From assembly GCF_014203645.1 (NCBI RefSeq), contig NZ_JACHJL010000001.1, positions 124,001 through 188,000 on the forward strand: a DNA stretch of 64,000 nt, read 5' to 3'. Positions 19,109 through 29,568 of the stretch are shown one piece after another; the first letter of the stretch is position 1, and each line of letters starts with the position of its first letter. Position numbers and translations under genes: made by a program. The stretch comes from Streptomyces zagrosensis (GTDB lineage Bacteria; Actinomycetota; Actinomycetes; Streptomycetales; Streptomycetaceae). The notes below the pieces were generated by a model. It was not told the origin of the DNA, ran no database searches, and worked only from the letters and a program-made list of their open reading frames with translations.

Positions 19109-19444
19109 TTAGGCCGTACCGCGCGCCAACTCCACCCCTACGGCGCACACCTTGAGCTCGGGCATCCGCGACATCGGGTCGATGGCGGGGTCGGTGAGGG
19201 AGTTGGCGCGGCCCTGGCCTGGCAAGGGAAACGGCTTGAAGACGGTGTCCGGCCGGATGCCACGGCTGATGATGGCCGGGGCGACGGCCCGGCCCCGGCG
19301 GGAAACGACGGCGAGCTCATCGCCGTCCGAGGCCCCGATGCGCTCCGCGAGCAGCGGATGCAACTCGGCGAACGGGCCCGGCGCGATCGCTGTTGCGCTG
19401 CTCCGAGGAGGCCACCGCCCCTGCCCGTCCCCACCGGGTGTCAC
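19109..19444 (-). pseudogene. C-terminal remnant of a molybdopterin oxidoreductase (nitrate-reductase-like)
   Basis: The conceptual protein has the end of a molydopterin-dinucleotide-binding domain: [60 protein letters not shown] and [18 protein letters not shown]. This is how assimilatory nitrate reductase/NarB-like catalytic subunits finish. Only about 90 residues of a normally 700-residue or longer protein remain, and the upstream side is occupied by dgt on the opposite strand. No ribosome site is seen. It is therefore a decayed end piece, not a functional gene. Confidence 0.75.
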
Positions 19445-19454
19445 ACCCGGCGGT

Positions 19455-19460
19455 TACCGT
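19455..19460 (+). promoter_or_regulatory. -10 box of leaderless dgt
   Basis: TACCGT ends six bases before the ATG of dgt, so transcription should begin at or next to the start codon. No clear -35 element is visible. Confidence 0.5.
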
Positions 19461-19466
19461 CGAGGT

Positions 19467-20843
19467 ATGAACGGCACATCACCGACAGCGCCCGGCGAGC
19501 CCGGTCAATCCGGTCAGCCCGCTCAAGCGACTCAACCCTTCGCCGACACCGGCGAGGAAAGGAAGCCAGGCGTCCCCGGCTATGCGACCGCTGACCTGGA
19601 GCGGTGGGCGCCCGAGCCCGACAAGCGGCCGGGCCGCACCGCCTTCCAACGGGACCGGGCCCGGGTGCTGCACTCCGCCGCGCTGCGCAGGCTCGCCGGA
19701 AAGACACAGGTGGTGACGCCCGGCACGAGCGCGCAGGCGTGGGACGCGAGCCCGCGCACCCGGCTGACGCACTCCCTGGAATGCGCCCAGGTGGGCCGGG
19801 AACTAGGTGCCGCGCTCGGCTGCGACCCGGACCTGGTTGAGGTGGCCTGCCTAGCGCACGATCTCGGACACCCGCCGTTCGGGCACAACGGGGAGCAGGC
19901 GCTCAACGAGGTCGCCGAGCCCTGCGGCGGATTCGAGGGCAACGCCCAGTCGCTGCGGCTGCTCGCCCGGCTCGAACCGAAGCGATTCGTCACCGGCACC
20001 AACGGGGACGAGCCGGTGAGCGTCGGCCTCAACCTCACTCGCGCGGTGCTCGACGCCGCCACCAAGTACCCGTGGCCGCGCGGTGGCCACCCCGCCGATC
20101 CCGCGTCGCCCAAGTGCGGGGTGTACGAGGACGACCTGCCGGTCTTCCACTGGTTCAGGCAGGGCGCCCCTAACGACCGGACCTGCTTCGAGGCCCAGAT
20201 CATGGACTGGTCCGACGATGTCGCGTACTCCGTGCACGACGTCGAAGACGGCCTGCACGCCGGGCACCTGGACCCGGGCATGCTGCTCGCCGAGCCGGAG
20301 CGGCGCGAGGTGTTCGCGGTCGCCGCAAGCCGGTACGCCCCGGGTGCCGAGCACGACGAGCTGGCCGAGGCACTCGACCGGCTGCTCGACCAGGAGTGGT
20401 GGCCGCACGGTTATGACGGCTCCGCCATCGCCCAGGCCCGGCTCAAGGACGCCACCAGCCAGCTCATCGGGCGCTTCTGCCTGGCCGCCGAGGAGGCGAC
20501 CCGGGCCAGCTACGGGGCGGGGCGGCTCACCCGCTACGGGGCCGCGCTCGTCGTCCCCCGTTCCGTACGGCTGGAATGCGCGGTCCTCAAGGCCGTCGCC
20601 GACCGGTATGTCATCCAGCGAGCGGACCAGGAGCTTCTTCGCGCCGATCAACGGGTCGTCATCGCCGAGTTGGCCGACGTGTTGATCGCCCGCGCCCCAC
20701 ACGGCCTGGACCCGCAATTCCGCGCGCTGTTCACGGCTGCCGCCGACGATACGGCCAGGCTGCGCGCGATCGTGGACCAGATCGCGGCCCTCACCGACGC
20801 CTCAGCCCGCTCCCTGCGCGCCCGCCTGGCCACCCCCCGCTGA
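19467..20843 (+). CDS. dgt: Deoxyguanosinetriphosphate triphosphohydrolase-like protein (HD domain)
   Basis: A 458-residue HD-superfamily dNTP triphosphohydrolase, releasing tripolyphosphate from dNTPs to control nucleotide pools. Motifs are [30 protein letters not shown] (first His), [19 protein letters not shown] (HD pair) and [17 protein letters not shown] (second Asp). The ATG at 19467 is leaderless; the long frame from 19152 runs antisense through a pseudogene and is rejected. It precedes dnaG by about 2.5 kb, with an FAD oxidoreductase and a GNAT gene between, as in other Streptomyces (from memory). Confidence 0.92.
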   Translation: MNGTSPTAPGEPGQSGQPAQATQPFADTGEERKPGVPGYATADLERWAPEPDKRPGRTAFQRDRARVLHSAALRRLAGKTQVVTPGTSAQAWDASPRTRLTHSLECAQVGRELGAALGCDPDLVEVACLAHDLGHPPFGHNGEQALNEVAEPCGGFEGNAQSLRLLARLEPKRFVTGTNGDEPVSVGLNLTRAVLDAATKYPWPRGGHPADPASPKCGVYEDDLPVFHWFRQGAPNDRTCFEAQIMDWSDDVAYSVHDVEDGLHAGHLDPGMLLAEPERREVFAVAASRYAPGAEHDELAEALDRLLDQEWWPHGYDGSAIAQARLKDATSQLIGRFCLAAEEATRASYGAGRLTRYGAALVVPRSVRLECAVLKAVADRYVIQRADQELLRADQRVVIAELADVLIARAPHGLDPQFRALFTAAADDTARLRAIVDQIAALTDASARSLRARLATPR

Positions 20844-21256
20844 CCCGACCGGCCCAGACTGGCTTCCTGCGCGGCCGGCCGACTCACTGTCGGTACGCGG
20901 CCGGTACGCAGCCGGTACGCGGCCGGTGCGCAGCACGTACGGGCCAGGCAAGCCGCCGGTAGGAGCCAGGCAAACGGCCCGCGGCAGCCGCGCAGGGGCC
21001 AACGGACAGCCCGTGCCGGCCCCCACTCGGCCCGCCGCACAGCCTCGGCGACGTCGCTGGGCAGGCGATCCGCTGGCCCGTCCGGCGTAGTGCCTCTTCC
21101 CGCGGCTCGTTCCGTGCGGGACCCTCCCTGTGGCTAGTACGACCGGGTGTATACCGAGCGTTCATGCTGGGTGTACCAAGGGGCGTACGCCCGCACAGGC
21201 GTGCCCGGGGCGTACTCGGGGCGCAGGCGTACCGCGCGCGAGCGAGGAGGCGACAA
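20844..21256. other. Intergenic region with GGTACGCGGCC repeats
   Basis: Bases 20890-20945 carry four imperfect tandem copies of an 11- to 12-bp GGTACGCGGCC unit. The rest has no coding potential I trust. The promoter for the FAD oxidoreductase should lie in 21120-21230. Confidence 0.45.
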
Positions 21257-22546
21257 GTGGTCGATGCACATCGGACGTTCGTCATCGTCGGAGGAGGTCT
21301 GGCGGGGGCGAAGGCCGCCGAGACACTCCGGGCCGAGGGGTTCACCGGCCGGGTGATCCTCATCTGTGATGAGCGCGACCACCCCTATGAACGCCCACCC
21401 CTATCCAAGGGGTTCCTCAACGGCACCGAGGAGCGCGAAAGCGTCTTCGTACACGAGCCCGGATGGTACGCGCAGGCCGATATCGAACTCCACCTCGGCC
21501 AGCCCGCCGTGCAACTCGACCGGGCCGCCAAGTCCGTGCGCCTGGGCGACGGCACCCGCATCCACTACGACCGGTTGCTGCTCGCCACCGGGGCCGAGCC
21601 ACGGCGCCTGGAGGTCCCCGGCACCGACCTGGCCGGCGTGCACCATCTGCGCCGCCTCGCGCACGCTGAGCGGCTGCGCGGCGTGCTCGCTTCGCTCGGG
21701 CGGGACAACGGGCACCTGGTCATCGCGGGCGCCGGCTGGATCGGCCTCGAAGTGGCCGCAGCCGCCCGCGGCTATGGCGCCGAGGTGACCATCGTCGAGC
21801 CCGAGCCCTGCCCCCTGCACGCCGTCGTCGGCCCCGAACTCGGCGCCCTGTTCACCGATCTGCACGGCGCGCACGGCGTCCGCTTCCACTTCGGGGCCAG
21901 GCTCACCGAAATCACCGGCCAAGACGGCATGGTCCTGGCCGTGCACACCGACGACGGCGAGGAGCACCCCGCACACGCCGTACTCGCCGCGATCGGCGCA
22001 GCCCCGCGCACCGCGCTCGCCGAGGCCGCCGGCCTGGAGATCGCCCCGCGCACCGGACCCTCCCGCGGCGGCATCGCCGTGGACGCCGGCCTGTGCACCT
22101 CGGACCCGGACATCTTCGCCGCCGGCGATGCGGCAGCCTTTCCGCTCTCGCTGTCCCCCGATGGCCCCCCACACGGCTCCCTGCTACGCGTCGAGCACTG
22201 GGCCAACGCCCTCAACGGCGGCCCGGCCGCCGCCCGCGGCATGCTCGGCCAGGGCGTGACGTACGACAGGGTGCCGTACTTCTTCTCGGACCAGTACGAC
22301 GTGGGCCTGGAGTATTCCGGTTACGCGCCGCCCGGCAGCTATGCGCAGGTGGTGTGCCGGGGCGATGTCGGCAAGCAGGAGTTCATCGCTTTCTGGCTCA
22401 CCGCCGATGGACGGTTGCTGGCCGGGATGAACGTGAACGTGTGGGATGTCACCGAGTCGATCCAGGCCCTCATTCGCTCCGGCGCCCCCATCGATCCGCA
22501 CGCCCTCGCCGACCCATCGGTCCCGCTGGCCACACTGCTGGCTTGA
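21257..22546 (+). CDS. FAD-dependent NAD(P)/ferredoxin-type oxidoreductase
   Basis: A 429-residue pyridine nucleotide-disulfide oxidoreductase of the ferredoxin/rubredoxin reductase group. FVIVGGGLAGAKAAETLRAE binds FAD, GHLVIAGAGWIGLEVAAAAR binds NAD(P)H, and DPDIFAAGDAAAF is the second FAD contact. A reductase C-terminal domain follows (YFFSDQYDVGLEYSGYAP). The start is GTG 21257 with GAGGAGG six bases upstream. Such reductases feed electrons to ferredoxins, P450s or dioxygenases; no ferredoxin gene is next to it. Confidence 0.9.
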   Translation: MVDAHRTFVIVGGGLAGAKAAETLRAEGFTGRVILICDERDHPYERPPLSKGFLNGTEERESVFVHEPGWYAQADIELHLGQPAVQLDRAAKSVRLGDGTRIHYDRLLLATGAEPRRLEVPGTDLAGVHHLRRLAHAERLRGVLASLGRDNGHLVIAGAGWIGLEVAAAARGYGAEVTIVEPEPCPLHAVVGPELGALFTDLHGAHGVRFHFGARLTEITGQDGMVLAVHTDDGEEHPAHAVLAAIGAAPRTALAEAAGLEIAPRTGPSRGGIAVDAGLCTSDPDIFAAGDAAAFPLSLSPDGPPHGSLLRVEHWANALNGGPAAARGMLGQGVTYDRVPYFFSDQYDVGLEYSGYAPPGSYAQVVCRGDVGKQEFIAFWLTADGRLLAGMNVNVWDVTESIQALIRSGAPIDPHALADPSVPLATLLA

Positions 22547-22787
22547 TGTCCTCGATATCCATGATGCCTGCGATGTGTCTGATGCCCTTGACGCCTCCGA
22601 AGCGGGCTGTGCCCCCGAGATACCAGCGGACCCTGAGATCGCAGAAATCCCAGAAACGGCAGGAACACCACAAACCCCAAAGACCCGCCGAGATCCCTGG
22701 TATCTCAGAGACCTCACCGATACCCGAGATACCCGAAACCTCTCTGGCCCCTTGAGGACGCTCATGTCACACCCGGGCCCGCTCACG

Positions 22788-22793
22788 TAGCGT
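22788..22793 (+). promoter_or_regulatory. -10 box of leaderless GNAT gene
   Basis: TAGCGT ends six bases before the ATG at 22800. The ATG lacks a ribosome site, so leaderless initiation is likely. Confidence 0.5.
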
Positions 22794-22799
22794 GGCCAT

Positions 22800-23354
22800 A
22801 TGTCGATCCGTACGTCCGTGGTCCCGGTGGCGGAGATCTTCCACCTGCGGTGGTCCGTCCTCCGCCCCGGGTTGCCCCGCGAGGCCGCTAATTATCCGCA
22901 GGATGGCCTCGCGGGTGTCTTCCATGTGGCGGCGTACGCGGAGGCCGCACCGGACGGCGCGGTCCCGCCCGGCCCGCTCGTCGGCCGTGACCCGCTCGCG
23001 GGGCCTGGCCGGCTCCTGGCCGCTGACCGGCCGCTGGCCTGCATGACCGCTTTCCCGAGTCCGCTGCCGGCCGCCGCTACCGAGATCACCGGGCCGGTAG
23101 CGGGCGCGGAGGCCGGGGCGTGCCATCAATTTCGGGGCCTGGCCAGCGATCCCGCCGTCCGCGGCCAGGGCTACGGCGTGGCCGTGCTGCGCGCCGGACT
23201 CGCCGAGGCTGCGGCGCGCGGGGCCCGCTGGGCCTGGTGCAATGGCCGCACCGGCGCCCGTGGCTTCTACGAGCGAGAGGGCTTCACGGCCGTGGGGGAG
23301 GAGTTCGATCTCGCACCCAGCGGCCGTCATCTGATCTTCGTGAGCAAGCTCTAG
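22800..23354 (+). CDS. GNAT-family N-acetyltransferase
   Basis: A 184-residue acetyl-CoA-dependent acyltransferase. The acetyl-CoA pyrophosphate loop is visible as LASDPAVRGQGYGVAVLRAG (R/Q-x-x-G-x-G/A in VRGQGYG), followed by ARWAWCNGRTGARGFYEREG, a motif B-like end. The acceptor is unknown. It lies 46 bp before dnaG but each gene has its own leaderless promoter. Confidence 0.88.
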   Translation: MSIRTSVVPVAEIFHLRWSVLRPGLPREAANYPQDGLAGVFHVAAYAEAAPDGAVPPGPLVGRDPLAGPGRLLAADRPLACMTAFPSPLPAAATEITGPVAGAEAGACHQFRGLASDPAVRGQGYGVAVLRAGLAEAAARGARWAWCNGRTGARGFYEREGFTAVGEEFDLAPSGRHLIFVSKL

Positions 23355-23387
23355 CCGTATCGGGATCGGAGTGTCGGTGGCCGCCCG

Positions 23388-23393
23388 TAGAAT
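23388..23393 (+). promoter_or_regulatory. -10 box of leaderless dnaG
   Basis: TAGAAT, five of six to the TATAAT consensus, ends six bases before the GTG at 23400. There is no ribosome site. A -35 is not recognisable. Confidence 0.6.
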
Positions 23394-23399
23394 TCACGC

Positions 23400-25373
23400 G
23401 TGGCAGGACGGATCAATGACGACGATGTGAGGGCGGTCAGGGACGCGGTCCCGATCGACGCCGTCGTGTCCGAGTACCTCCAGTTGCGCAACGGCGGCGG
23501 AGGCAACCTCAAGGGCCTATGCCCGTTCCATGATGAGAAGTCCCCTTCGTTCCAGATCAGTCCGAGCAAGGGACTCTTCTACTGCTTCGGCTGCCAAGAG
23601 GGCGGCGACACGGTCGATTTCATCATGAAGATGGATCACCTCTCGTTCGCCGAGACCATCGAGCGCCTGGCCTCCATCGCCGGCGTGACCCTGCGCTATG
23701 AGGAGGGCGGATACACCCCCGGCCGCCAGCAGGGCGAGCGCACCCGCCTGGTCGAGGCCCACAAGGTGACCGCACAGTTCTACGCCGAGCAGCTGGCCGG
23801 GTCCGAGGCCGAGATCGGCCGCGCGTTCCTCGCCGAGCGCGGCTTCGACCAGGCCGCCGCCGCGCATTTCGGCGTCGGCTACAGCCCAGCGGGCTGGGAC
23901 CAGCTGATCCGCTTCCTGCGCGGCCGGGGCTTCAGCGACAAGGAAATGCTGCTCGCCGGCCTGGCCCAGGAGGGCCGCCGGGGGCCCATCGACCGCTTCC
24001 GGGGCCGCCTGATGTGGCCCATCCGCGATATCACCGGCGAGGTCATCGGCTTCGGCGCCCGCAAGCTGCGCGACGACGACAACGGCCCGAAGTACCTGAA
24101 CACGCCCGAGACCCCGCTCTACCGCAAGTCCCAGGTGCTCTACGGCATCGACCTCGCCAAGAAGGAGATCGCCAAGACCAACCAGGCGGTCGTCGTCGAG
24201 GGCTACACGGACGTCATGGCCTGCCACCTCGCCGGCGTGACCACGGCCATCGCCACTTGCGGCACTGCCTTCGCAAGCGAGCACATCAAGATCTTGCGGC
24301 GACTCCTCATGGACAACTCCCGCGGCCAGGTGATCTTCACCTTCGACGGAGACGCCGCCGGGCAGCGTGCCGCGCTGCGCGCCTTCGAGGACGACCAGAA
24401 GTTCGCGGCGCGTACGTCCATCGCCATCAGCCCCGGCGGCATGGACCCATGCGATCTGCGCCTGGCCCAAGGTGACGAGGCCGTCCGTGACCTCGTTGAG
24501 CGCAGCACGGCACTCTTCGAGTTCGCCATCCGGTCCGTCATCGTCAAGTACGACGCCGAATCGCCCGAAGGGCAGGCGGCGGCGCTGGAGGAAGCGGCGC
24601 CCATCGTGGCGAACATCAAGGACGCCGCCATCCGCCACCGGTACGCCGTCATGCTCTCCGGACTGCTCGGCTACGTCACCGACAACCAGTTCGTCGTGAA
24701 GCGCGTGAGCCAACTCGCCCAGTGGAACCGTCAGCACGGCCAACGCGGCAGTTCCAGCGGCGGCCGTGGCGGCGCGTACGGCCAGCAGCGGGGCGAGAAC
24801 GGCCGGCCGGGCTCGTACGACTCGGCAGGACGCGACGAGCAGCGCGGGACAGTGGGGCAGCGCCCCGCCGCTCCGCCCACGTCGCGCGGTCCCGCGCTCA
24901 ACCTCCGCAGCCCGGCCCACCGCGTCGAGCGCGAGCTGCTCAAGCTCGCACTACAGCGGCCCGAGCTGGTCGCCCCGACCTTCGACGCGTACGGCGCGGA
25001 TGAGTTCACCGCCCCGCCCTACGCGGTGGTCCGCGGCGTCATCGAGGAGGCCGGTGGGGTGACGTCGGCCGACGCGGGCTATCTGACCCGGGTGCGCGAG
25101 GCCGCGCCCGACGACACGGTGCGGGCGCTGGTCACCGAGCTGGCCGTGGAGCCGCTGCACACCCGGCGCGACGCTGATGAGATCTACGCGGGCGTGCAGC
25201 TTGTGGCCGTGCGGCTGGCCGCGGTCAACCAGCGAGTCACCGAGATCCGGGGCAACCTCCAGCGCCTCGACCAGCACGCCGACCCCGCCCACCTCACCGC
25301 CGTACAAAACGAGCTGTGGGTCCTCCAGCAGTACGGGCAGTCGCTGCGCGAGCGCGGGGCCGCCGCACTGTAG
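23400..25373 (+). CDS. dnaG: DNA primase DnaG
   Basis: A 657-residue replication primase that makes RNA primers at the fork. The N-terminal zinc finger is [20 protein letters not shown] followed by YCFGC (CHC2 type). The catalytic core has [13 protein letters not shown], the TOPRIM glutamate in [13 protein letters not shown], and [11 protein letters not shown] Gly/Gln/Arg-rich linker near 450-500 leads to the C-terminal helicase-binding domain. The GTG at 23400 is leaderless. Length and order are normal for actinobacteria. Confidence 0.98.
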   Translation: MAGRINDDDVRAVRDAVPIDAVVSEYLQLRNGGGGNLKGLCPFHDEKSPSFQISPSKGLFYCFGCQEGGDTVDFIMKMDHLSFAETIERLASIAGVTLRYEEGGYTPGRQQGERTRLVEAHKVTAQFYAEQLAGSEAEIGRAFLAERGFDQAAAAHFGVGYSPAGWDQLIRFLRGRGFSDKEMLLAGLAQEGRRGPIDRFRGRLMWPIRDITGEVIGFGARKLRDDDNGPKYLNTPETPLYRKSQVLYGIDLAKKEIAKTNQAVVVEGYTDVMACHLAGVTTAIATCGTAFASEHIKILRRLLMDNSRGQVIFTFDGDAAGQRAALRAFEDDQKFAARTSIAISPGGMDPCDLRLAQGDEAVRDLVERSTALFEFAIRSVIVKYDAESPEGQAAALEEAAPIVANIKDAAIRHRYAVMLSGLLGYVTDNQFVVKRVSQLAQWNRQHGQRGSSSGGRGGAYGQQRGENGRPGSYDSAGRDEQRGTVGQRPAAPPTSRGPALNLRSPAHRVERELLKLALQRPELVAPTFDAYGADEFTAPPYAVVRGVIEEAGGVTSADAGYLTRVREAAPDDTVRALVTELAVEPLHTRRDADEIYAGVQLVAVRLAAVNQRVTEIRGNLQRLDQHADPAHLTAVQNELWVLQQYGQSLRERGAAAL

Positions 25374-25612
25374 CCGCCCGGTCACGCACCGGTCTCAGAA
25401 AGTGCGCGCACGCCCCTCGTGGCGACAGTGTGTCGTGCCCCACACTGGAGCCGGTGCCTGAGCCTTTGGAGCGTGGCGGTGCTGGCCAGGCGGGCCCGGA
25501 ATCCCCCGCAGATCCCCTCATGACGTACGGGACGGATGGCGGCCAGGCCGCAGCCGTCCTGCTGCCGAACGCCGCCCACGATCTGTCGGTGATCACCCTG
25601 GAGGTCGCCCCC

Positions 25613-26809
25613 GTGCAGACCCAGACCCTCACCACCACGGCGCCCCTCGTGCCGCCACAAAGCCTCGCCTCGCGCCACCCGGAGACGGGAGCCGGGCAGC
25701 TAACTGCCACCGCCGAGCCGCACTCTCCCGCGGACGCCGGCGATCTTCCCGGCCCCGTAGCCACCGAAGCCGCCACGGGCCCCACACGCCACGGAGAGCC
25801 AGCCACCGAACCGAGCGTCGAGGCCGAGGCACAAGCTCAGCCCGGTGCAGCCGAGCAGGACACCGCACTGGATGCGCCGCCGCGGCCGGACACCTCCGGC
25901 CCGTCATCGGACCTGTTCCGGCAGTACCTGCGCGAGATCGGCCGAATCTCGTTGCTCTCGGCGGCCGAGGAGGTGGAGCTGGCGCGCTGCGTCGAGGCCG
26001 GCCTCTTCGCGGAGGCGAAGCTCACGAACTCATCCGACGTGGACTCCCAACTCGCCCTCGACCTCGACACCTTGGTCGTGCGAGGCCGCATGGCCAAGCG
26101 CCGCCTGATCGAGGCGAACCTCCGGCTCGTGGTCTCGGTGGCGAAGCGGTACGTGGGGCGCGGGTTGACCATGCTCGACCTCGTCCAGGAGGGGAACCTC
26201 GGCCTGATCCGCGCGGTCGAGAAGTTCGACTACGCACGTGGCTACAAGTTCTCCACGTACGCGACCTGGTGGATTCGCCAGGCCATGTCCCGCGCGCTCG
26301 CCGACCAGGCCCGCACCATCCGGGTGCCGGTACACGTCGTTGAACTGATCAATCGCGTGGTGCGGGTGCAGCGCCGGATGCTTCAGGAACGGGGCTACGA
26401 GCCCAGCTCCGCCGAGGTCGCCGACCAACTCGGGCTGCCAACGGAACGAGTCTGCGATGTGTTGCGGCTCGCTCAGGAGCCGGTTTCGCTGCATGCGCCG
26501 GTCGGCGAGGAGGACGATGTCGCACTCGGCGACCTGATCGAGGACGGCGACGCCGCGTCCCCGGTGGAGTCCGCGGCCTTTTTGCTGCTACGCGAACACC
26601 TGGAGGCGGTCCTGTCCACCCTCGGTGAACGCGAACGCAAGGTCGTCCAACTCCGTTACGGACTCGCCGATGGGCGCCCACGCACCTTGGAGGAGATCGG
26701 CCGCATCTTCGGCGTCACCCGCGAACGTATCCGCCAGATCGAATCCAAAACCCTCAACAAGCTCCGCGACCACGCCTTCGCCGACCAACTCCGCGGCTAC
26801 CTGGACTGA
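25613..26809 (+). CDS. hrdA: Principal-type RNA polymerase sigma factor, HrdA-like
   Basis: A 398-residue group 2 sigma-70 factor. Region 1.2 is [20 protein letters not shown]. Region 2 has [20 protein letters not shown] and [20 protein letters not shown] followed by [15 protein letters not shown]. Region 3 is [20 protein letters not shown], and region 4 is [20 protein letters not shown]. The first 100 residues are a Thr/Ala/Pro-rich extension. GTG 25613 is chosen because GGAGG lies eight bases before it and the N-terminus [16 protein letters not shown] fits the family; earlier starts reach back into dnaG. Position just downstream of dnaG supports HrdA (from memory of Streptomyces gene order). 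Confidence 0.88.
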   Translation: MQTQTLTTTAPLVPPQSLASRHPETGAGQLTATAEPHSPADAGDLPGPVATEAATGPTRHGEPATEPSVEAEAQAQPGAAEQDTALDAPPRPDTSGPSSDLFRQYLREIGRISLLSAAEEVELARCVEAGLFAEAKLTNSSDVDSQLALDLDTLVVRGRMAKRRLIEANLRLVVSVAKRYVGRGLTMLDLVQEGNLGLIRAVEKFDYARGYKFSTYATWWIRQAMSRALADQARTIRVPVHVVELINRVVRVQRRMLQERGYEPSSAEVADQLGLPTERVCDVLRLAQEPVSLHAPVGEEDDVALGDLIEDGDAASPVESAAFLLLREHLEAVLSTLGERERKVVQLRYGLADGRPRTLEEIGRIFGVTRERIRQIESKTLNKLRDHAFADQLRGYLD

Positions 26810-26944
26810 CGCCCACCCCTACGACCGCTCAACGCGGCCCGCGGCTACCTGCCCCGATCCGCTGACGCGGGGTCGGCGACAGGCAGTCCGATCCGGGGCC
26901 GGCCCGAACTGCCGTGGAGGGGAGGGCAGCGCCCCTCACCTCGC

Positions 26945-28387
26945 TTATCCCGCTGGATTCCAAGTGAAGGCGTCCGGGTGGGTCTGTTCGCGTACCGTCC
27001 CGAACTGCTGCCGCACCGACTGCCCCACCGCTAGTTCGTCACCGGGCTCAAAGAGTTGGCTGGCGGCAGCGGGCCAGGTCGGCGGCGTATGCGGGGCGAG
27101 AGTGCCGTGGCTGACGCCGAGCGCCCACGCGGCCTGCCGCGCGGCCCCGATCGCCGCATAGTCGGCAGGCTCGGGCACCACGATCGCCGCTCCGAGCACC
27201 GAGGGAGCTATGGCCTGCACCGCGGGCAGCCCGGCTGTTGGGCCCAGCAGGAACACCCGCCGCACCTCCACGCCGCGCGCGCGCAACACATCAAGGGCGT
27301 CCGCGAGCCCGCACAACATCCCCTCGAACGACGCCCGCGCCAGGTGCTCGGGCTTCATGCTCTCCCGGCGCAGACCCGACAAGGTGCCCGCAGCGTGCGG
27401 AAGGTGCGGGGTGCGCTCGCCCTCCAAATACGGCAGCAACACCAGCCCGTGCGAACCGGGCGTGGACTTCAAGGCCAGCTCGGACAGCCCCTCCAGGTCG
27501 GTGCCCAGCAACTCGGCGGTGCCGCGCAGCGCCCGTACGGCGTTGAGCGTGTGCACCACGGGCAGATGCATGCCGGTGGCGTCCGCGTACGAGGTGATCG
27601 TGCCGGTCGGATCGGCCAGCGCCGTGTGGTGGACGGCGAACACCGAACCCGAGGCGCCGAGCGAGACCACCGCGTCCCCGAGGGAAACCCCGAGCCCGAA
27701 GGCGGCGGCCATGGTCTCGCCGGTGCCGGCCGAGATCAGCAGCCCCTCCGGCGTGTGCCCCGCGGGCTCGGCCGGCGCGATGACCTCCGGCAGCCGCAGC
27801 GGATGCCCGAGCGCCAGCTCGGCGAGGTCGGAGCGGTACTGACCGGTCGCGGCCGACCAATAGCCGGTGCCCGACGCGGCCCCGCGGTCAGTGGTACGTC
27901 GCGCCGGCCGCCCAAGGAGTTGCCACACGAGCCAGTCATGCGGCTGAAGCACCTCGGCCACCCGCCGCGCAGCATCGGGCTCGGAGCGCGCCAACCAGCG
28001 CAGCTTCGCCACGGCCTGCGCCGCGTGCGGCACGGTTCCCACCGCCTCGGCCCAAGCGGGCCGCCCGCCGAGCGCGTCCACCAGATCGGCGGCGGCGGTC
28101 TGCGCACGCTTGTCGTTCCCCAGCATCGCGGGACGTACGAGCACCCCGCCCGCGTCCAGGACGAGCAGCCCGTTTTGCTGGGCGGAGACGCCGATGGCCT
28201 GCACACCTTCGAGCAATCCGCCGTCCGCGGCCTCCCCCAGCGACAGCAACCACGCTTGCGGGTCCACATCGGTCCCGGTCGCGGGATGCGGAGCGTAACC
28301 CTGCTTGAGTACGGCGCCCGTGTCCGTGTCGCAGACGACGACGCGCGTGCACTCAGACGAACTGTCCAACCCGGCGACTATCCCCAT
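26945..28387 (-). CDS. xylB: FGGY-family carbohydrate kinase, xylulokinase-like
   Basis: A 480-residue sugar kinase. The N-terminal ATPase motif is AGLDSSSECTRVVVCDTDTG. Family landmarks include GVSAQQNGLLVLD, RPAMLGNDKRAQTAA, TDRGAASGTGYWS and the C-terminal RVFLLGPTAGLPAVQ. Length fits D-xylulose kinase (phosphorylates D-xylulose to xylulose 5-phosphate). Xylose isomerase is not adjacent, so the exact sugar is not certain. The start at 28387 gives the conserved N-terminus; the frame to 28465 is less likely. It converges with the hrdA-like gene. Confidence 0.85.
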   Translation of the reverse strand: MGIVAGLDSSSECTRVVVCDTDTGAVLKQGYAPHPATGTDVDPQAWLLSLGEAADGGLLEGVQAIGVSAQQNGLLVLDAGGVLVRPAMLGNDKRAQTAAADLVDALGGRPAWAEAVGTVPHAAQAVAKLRWLARSEPDAARRVAEVLQPHDWLVWQLLGRPARRTTDRGAASGTGYWSAATGQYRSDLAELALGHPLRLPEVIAPAEPAGHTPEGLLISAGTGETMAAAFGLGVSLGDAVVSLGASGSVFAVHHTALADPTGTITSYADATGMHLPVVHTLNAVRALRGTAELLGTDLEGLSELALKSTPGSHGLVLLPYLEGERTPHLPHAAGTLSGLRRESMKPEHLARASFEGMLCGLADALDVLRARGVEVRRVFLLGPTAGLPAVQAIAPSVLGAAIVVPEPADYAAIGAARQAAWALGVSHGTLAPHTPPTWPAAASQLFEPGDELAVGQSVRQQFGTVREQTHPDAFTWNPAG

Positions 28388-28675
28388 GGGCCCCGATAAT
28401 GCCTTATCGCCCGGCAGTCGCCGCCACGCGGGAAGGGTCAACGCCCTACAGGCCGCCCCGCGCATGGCTCCTGACCTGCCCGAATCCCAGGATTCGGCGA
28501 AACCTGCCGGCCGGCGTGCGGTACGGACCTGGACCCGGTATGACCGCGCGGCGTCGCCCCCCCGGGCATCCGGAGCGGGCCCGAGACGTGCCCCCGGGGA
28601 GACGAGGCGGGCCCGGGACGTGCTGCCCCGGGCCCGCGACGTGAACTGTCGAGCGGCGTGAGCCGCTGCACGGCA

Positions 28676-28975
28676 CTAGGTGTTGCTCGTGCCCCAGTCA
28701 TCTTCCGTGGCGTTGCGTTGCTCACGCAGCGACTGGACCCGCTCCGAAACGGAGTCGGGGAGCCGGTCGCCGAGCTTCGCGCTGACCGCATCGAACGCCT
28801 TGCCCGCCGCCTCGCGCCCGCTGTGCGCGGCGGCCTCGGCCGTATTGCGGACCGCCGGATTCTGGGAGACTCGCTGCGCGCTCTTGCGCAACTGCTCGTA
28901 CCGCTCGCGCCCCGCCCGCGCGCCGAGCACGTAGCCGACGGCGACTCCGGTGATGAACGTCAGCCGGTAGCGCAT
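28676..28975 (-). CDS. YtxH-like small protein with N-terminal membrane segment
   Basis: A 99-residue protein. Residues 3-19 (YRLTFITGVAVGYVLGARAG) are a membrane anchor with the Gly-rich pattern of YtxH-type proteins, and the remainder is charged, helical and cytoplasmic (YEQLRKSAQRV, SERVQSLREQRNATEDDW). Function in Streptomyces is unknown. The ATG at 28975 follows GGTGGAG closely. It lies just upstream of the tRNA cluster on the opposite strand. Confidence 0.75.
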   Translation of the reverse strand: MRYRLTFITGVAVGYVLGARAGRERYEQLRKSAQRVSQNPAVRNTAEAAAHSGREAAGKAFDAVSAKLGDRLPDSVSERVQSLREQRNATEDDWGTSNT

Positions 28976-29210
28976 CACTCCACCTTTCCTGGCTTCTCCG
29001 CTGCTGGACCACACGGAACACAACAGACCCGCTGGGTTGTGCTGCCCGTCTACCCGCCGCGGCTGGTGATCACCCACTGACCACCCCCCTGATCATCCAC
29101 GGGGAACCGATTGGCGAAGCACCCCCCTGCTTGCGCTAATGTATGTGTCGCAGCGAGCGCGCGCCGCCCGGAGGAGCCGGACAGGAGCGCGATCGAGGCA
29201 CACAGAGCAA

Positions 29211-29283
29211 TCCCCTGTAGCTCAATTGGCAGAGCAGCCGGCTGTTAACCGGCAGGTTACTGGTTCGAGTCCAGTCGGGGGAG
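29211..29283 (+). tRNA. tRNA-Asn (GTT)
   Basis: A full cloverleaf. The acceptor stem TCCCCTG pairs with CGGGGGA, the D-arm is GCTCAATTGGCAGAGC, the anticodon loop is CTGTTAA with GTT, and the T-arm is CTGGTTCGAGTCCAG. 3' CCA is not encoded. Confidence 0.95.
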
Positions 29284-29288
29284 CTCGG

Positions 29289-29361
29289 TCCCCTGTAGCT
29301 CAATTGGCAGAGCATTCGGCTGTTAACCGGAGGGTTACTGGTTCGAGTCCAGTCGGGGGAG
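29289..29361 (+). tRNA. tRNA-Asn (GTT), second copy
   Basis: It has the same acceptor, D- and T-arms as the gene five bases upstream, but the anticodon stem differs (ATTCGG / CCGGAG region). The two are surely co-transcribed and end in the hairpin at 29371. Confidence 0.95.
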
Positions 29362-29370
29362 CTGAAGAAA

Positions 29371-29392
29371 GAGCCCCGCAAGGGGCTTTTTT
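29371..29392 (+). terminator. Rho-independent terminator of the tRNA-Asn pair
   Basis: GCCCC and GGGGC pair around a GCAA loop and are followed by TTTTTT. This is a textbook intrinsic terminator ten bases after the second tRNA. Confidence 0.92.
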
Positions 29393-29568
29393 CATGCCCG
29401 CAGCCCTGCCCACCTCCCCGTAGACCCGAATTTCTCCCACCGGGGAACCGCACCCGAGCAGCCCACACTCCTCATAGATGCGCGATGCGGACCCTCAGGG
29501 GCAGCAGATCGTATGAGCGGCTATGCTGCGGCAGACGGCGCGCACAGATGTGCGCGACGCGCCGTTAC

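Noticed and set aside
18894..19148. ORF with GETGETGET repeats
   Set aside because: Product of the 9-bp tandem repeat read on the minus strand; no start signal or family.
23517..24920. 467-residue minus-strand ORF
   Set aside because: Complete shadow of dnaG with typical Leu/Val/Gly-rich antisense composition.
27056..28399. 447-residue plus-strand ORF
   Set aside because: Antisense of the FGGY kinase, which has clear family motifs on the minus strand.
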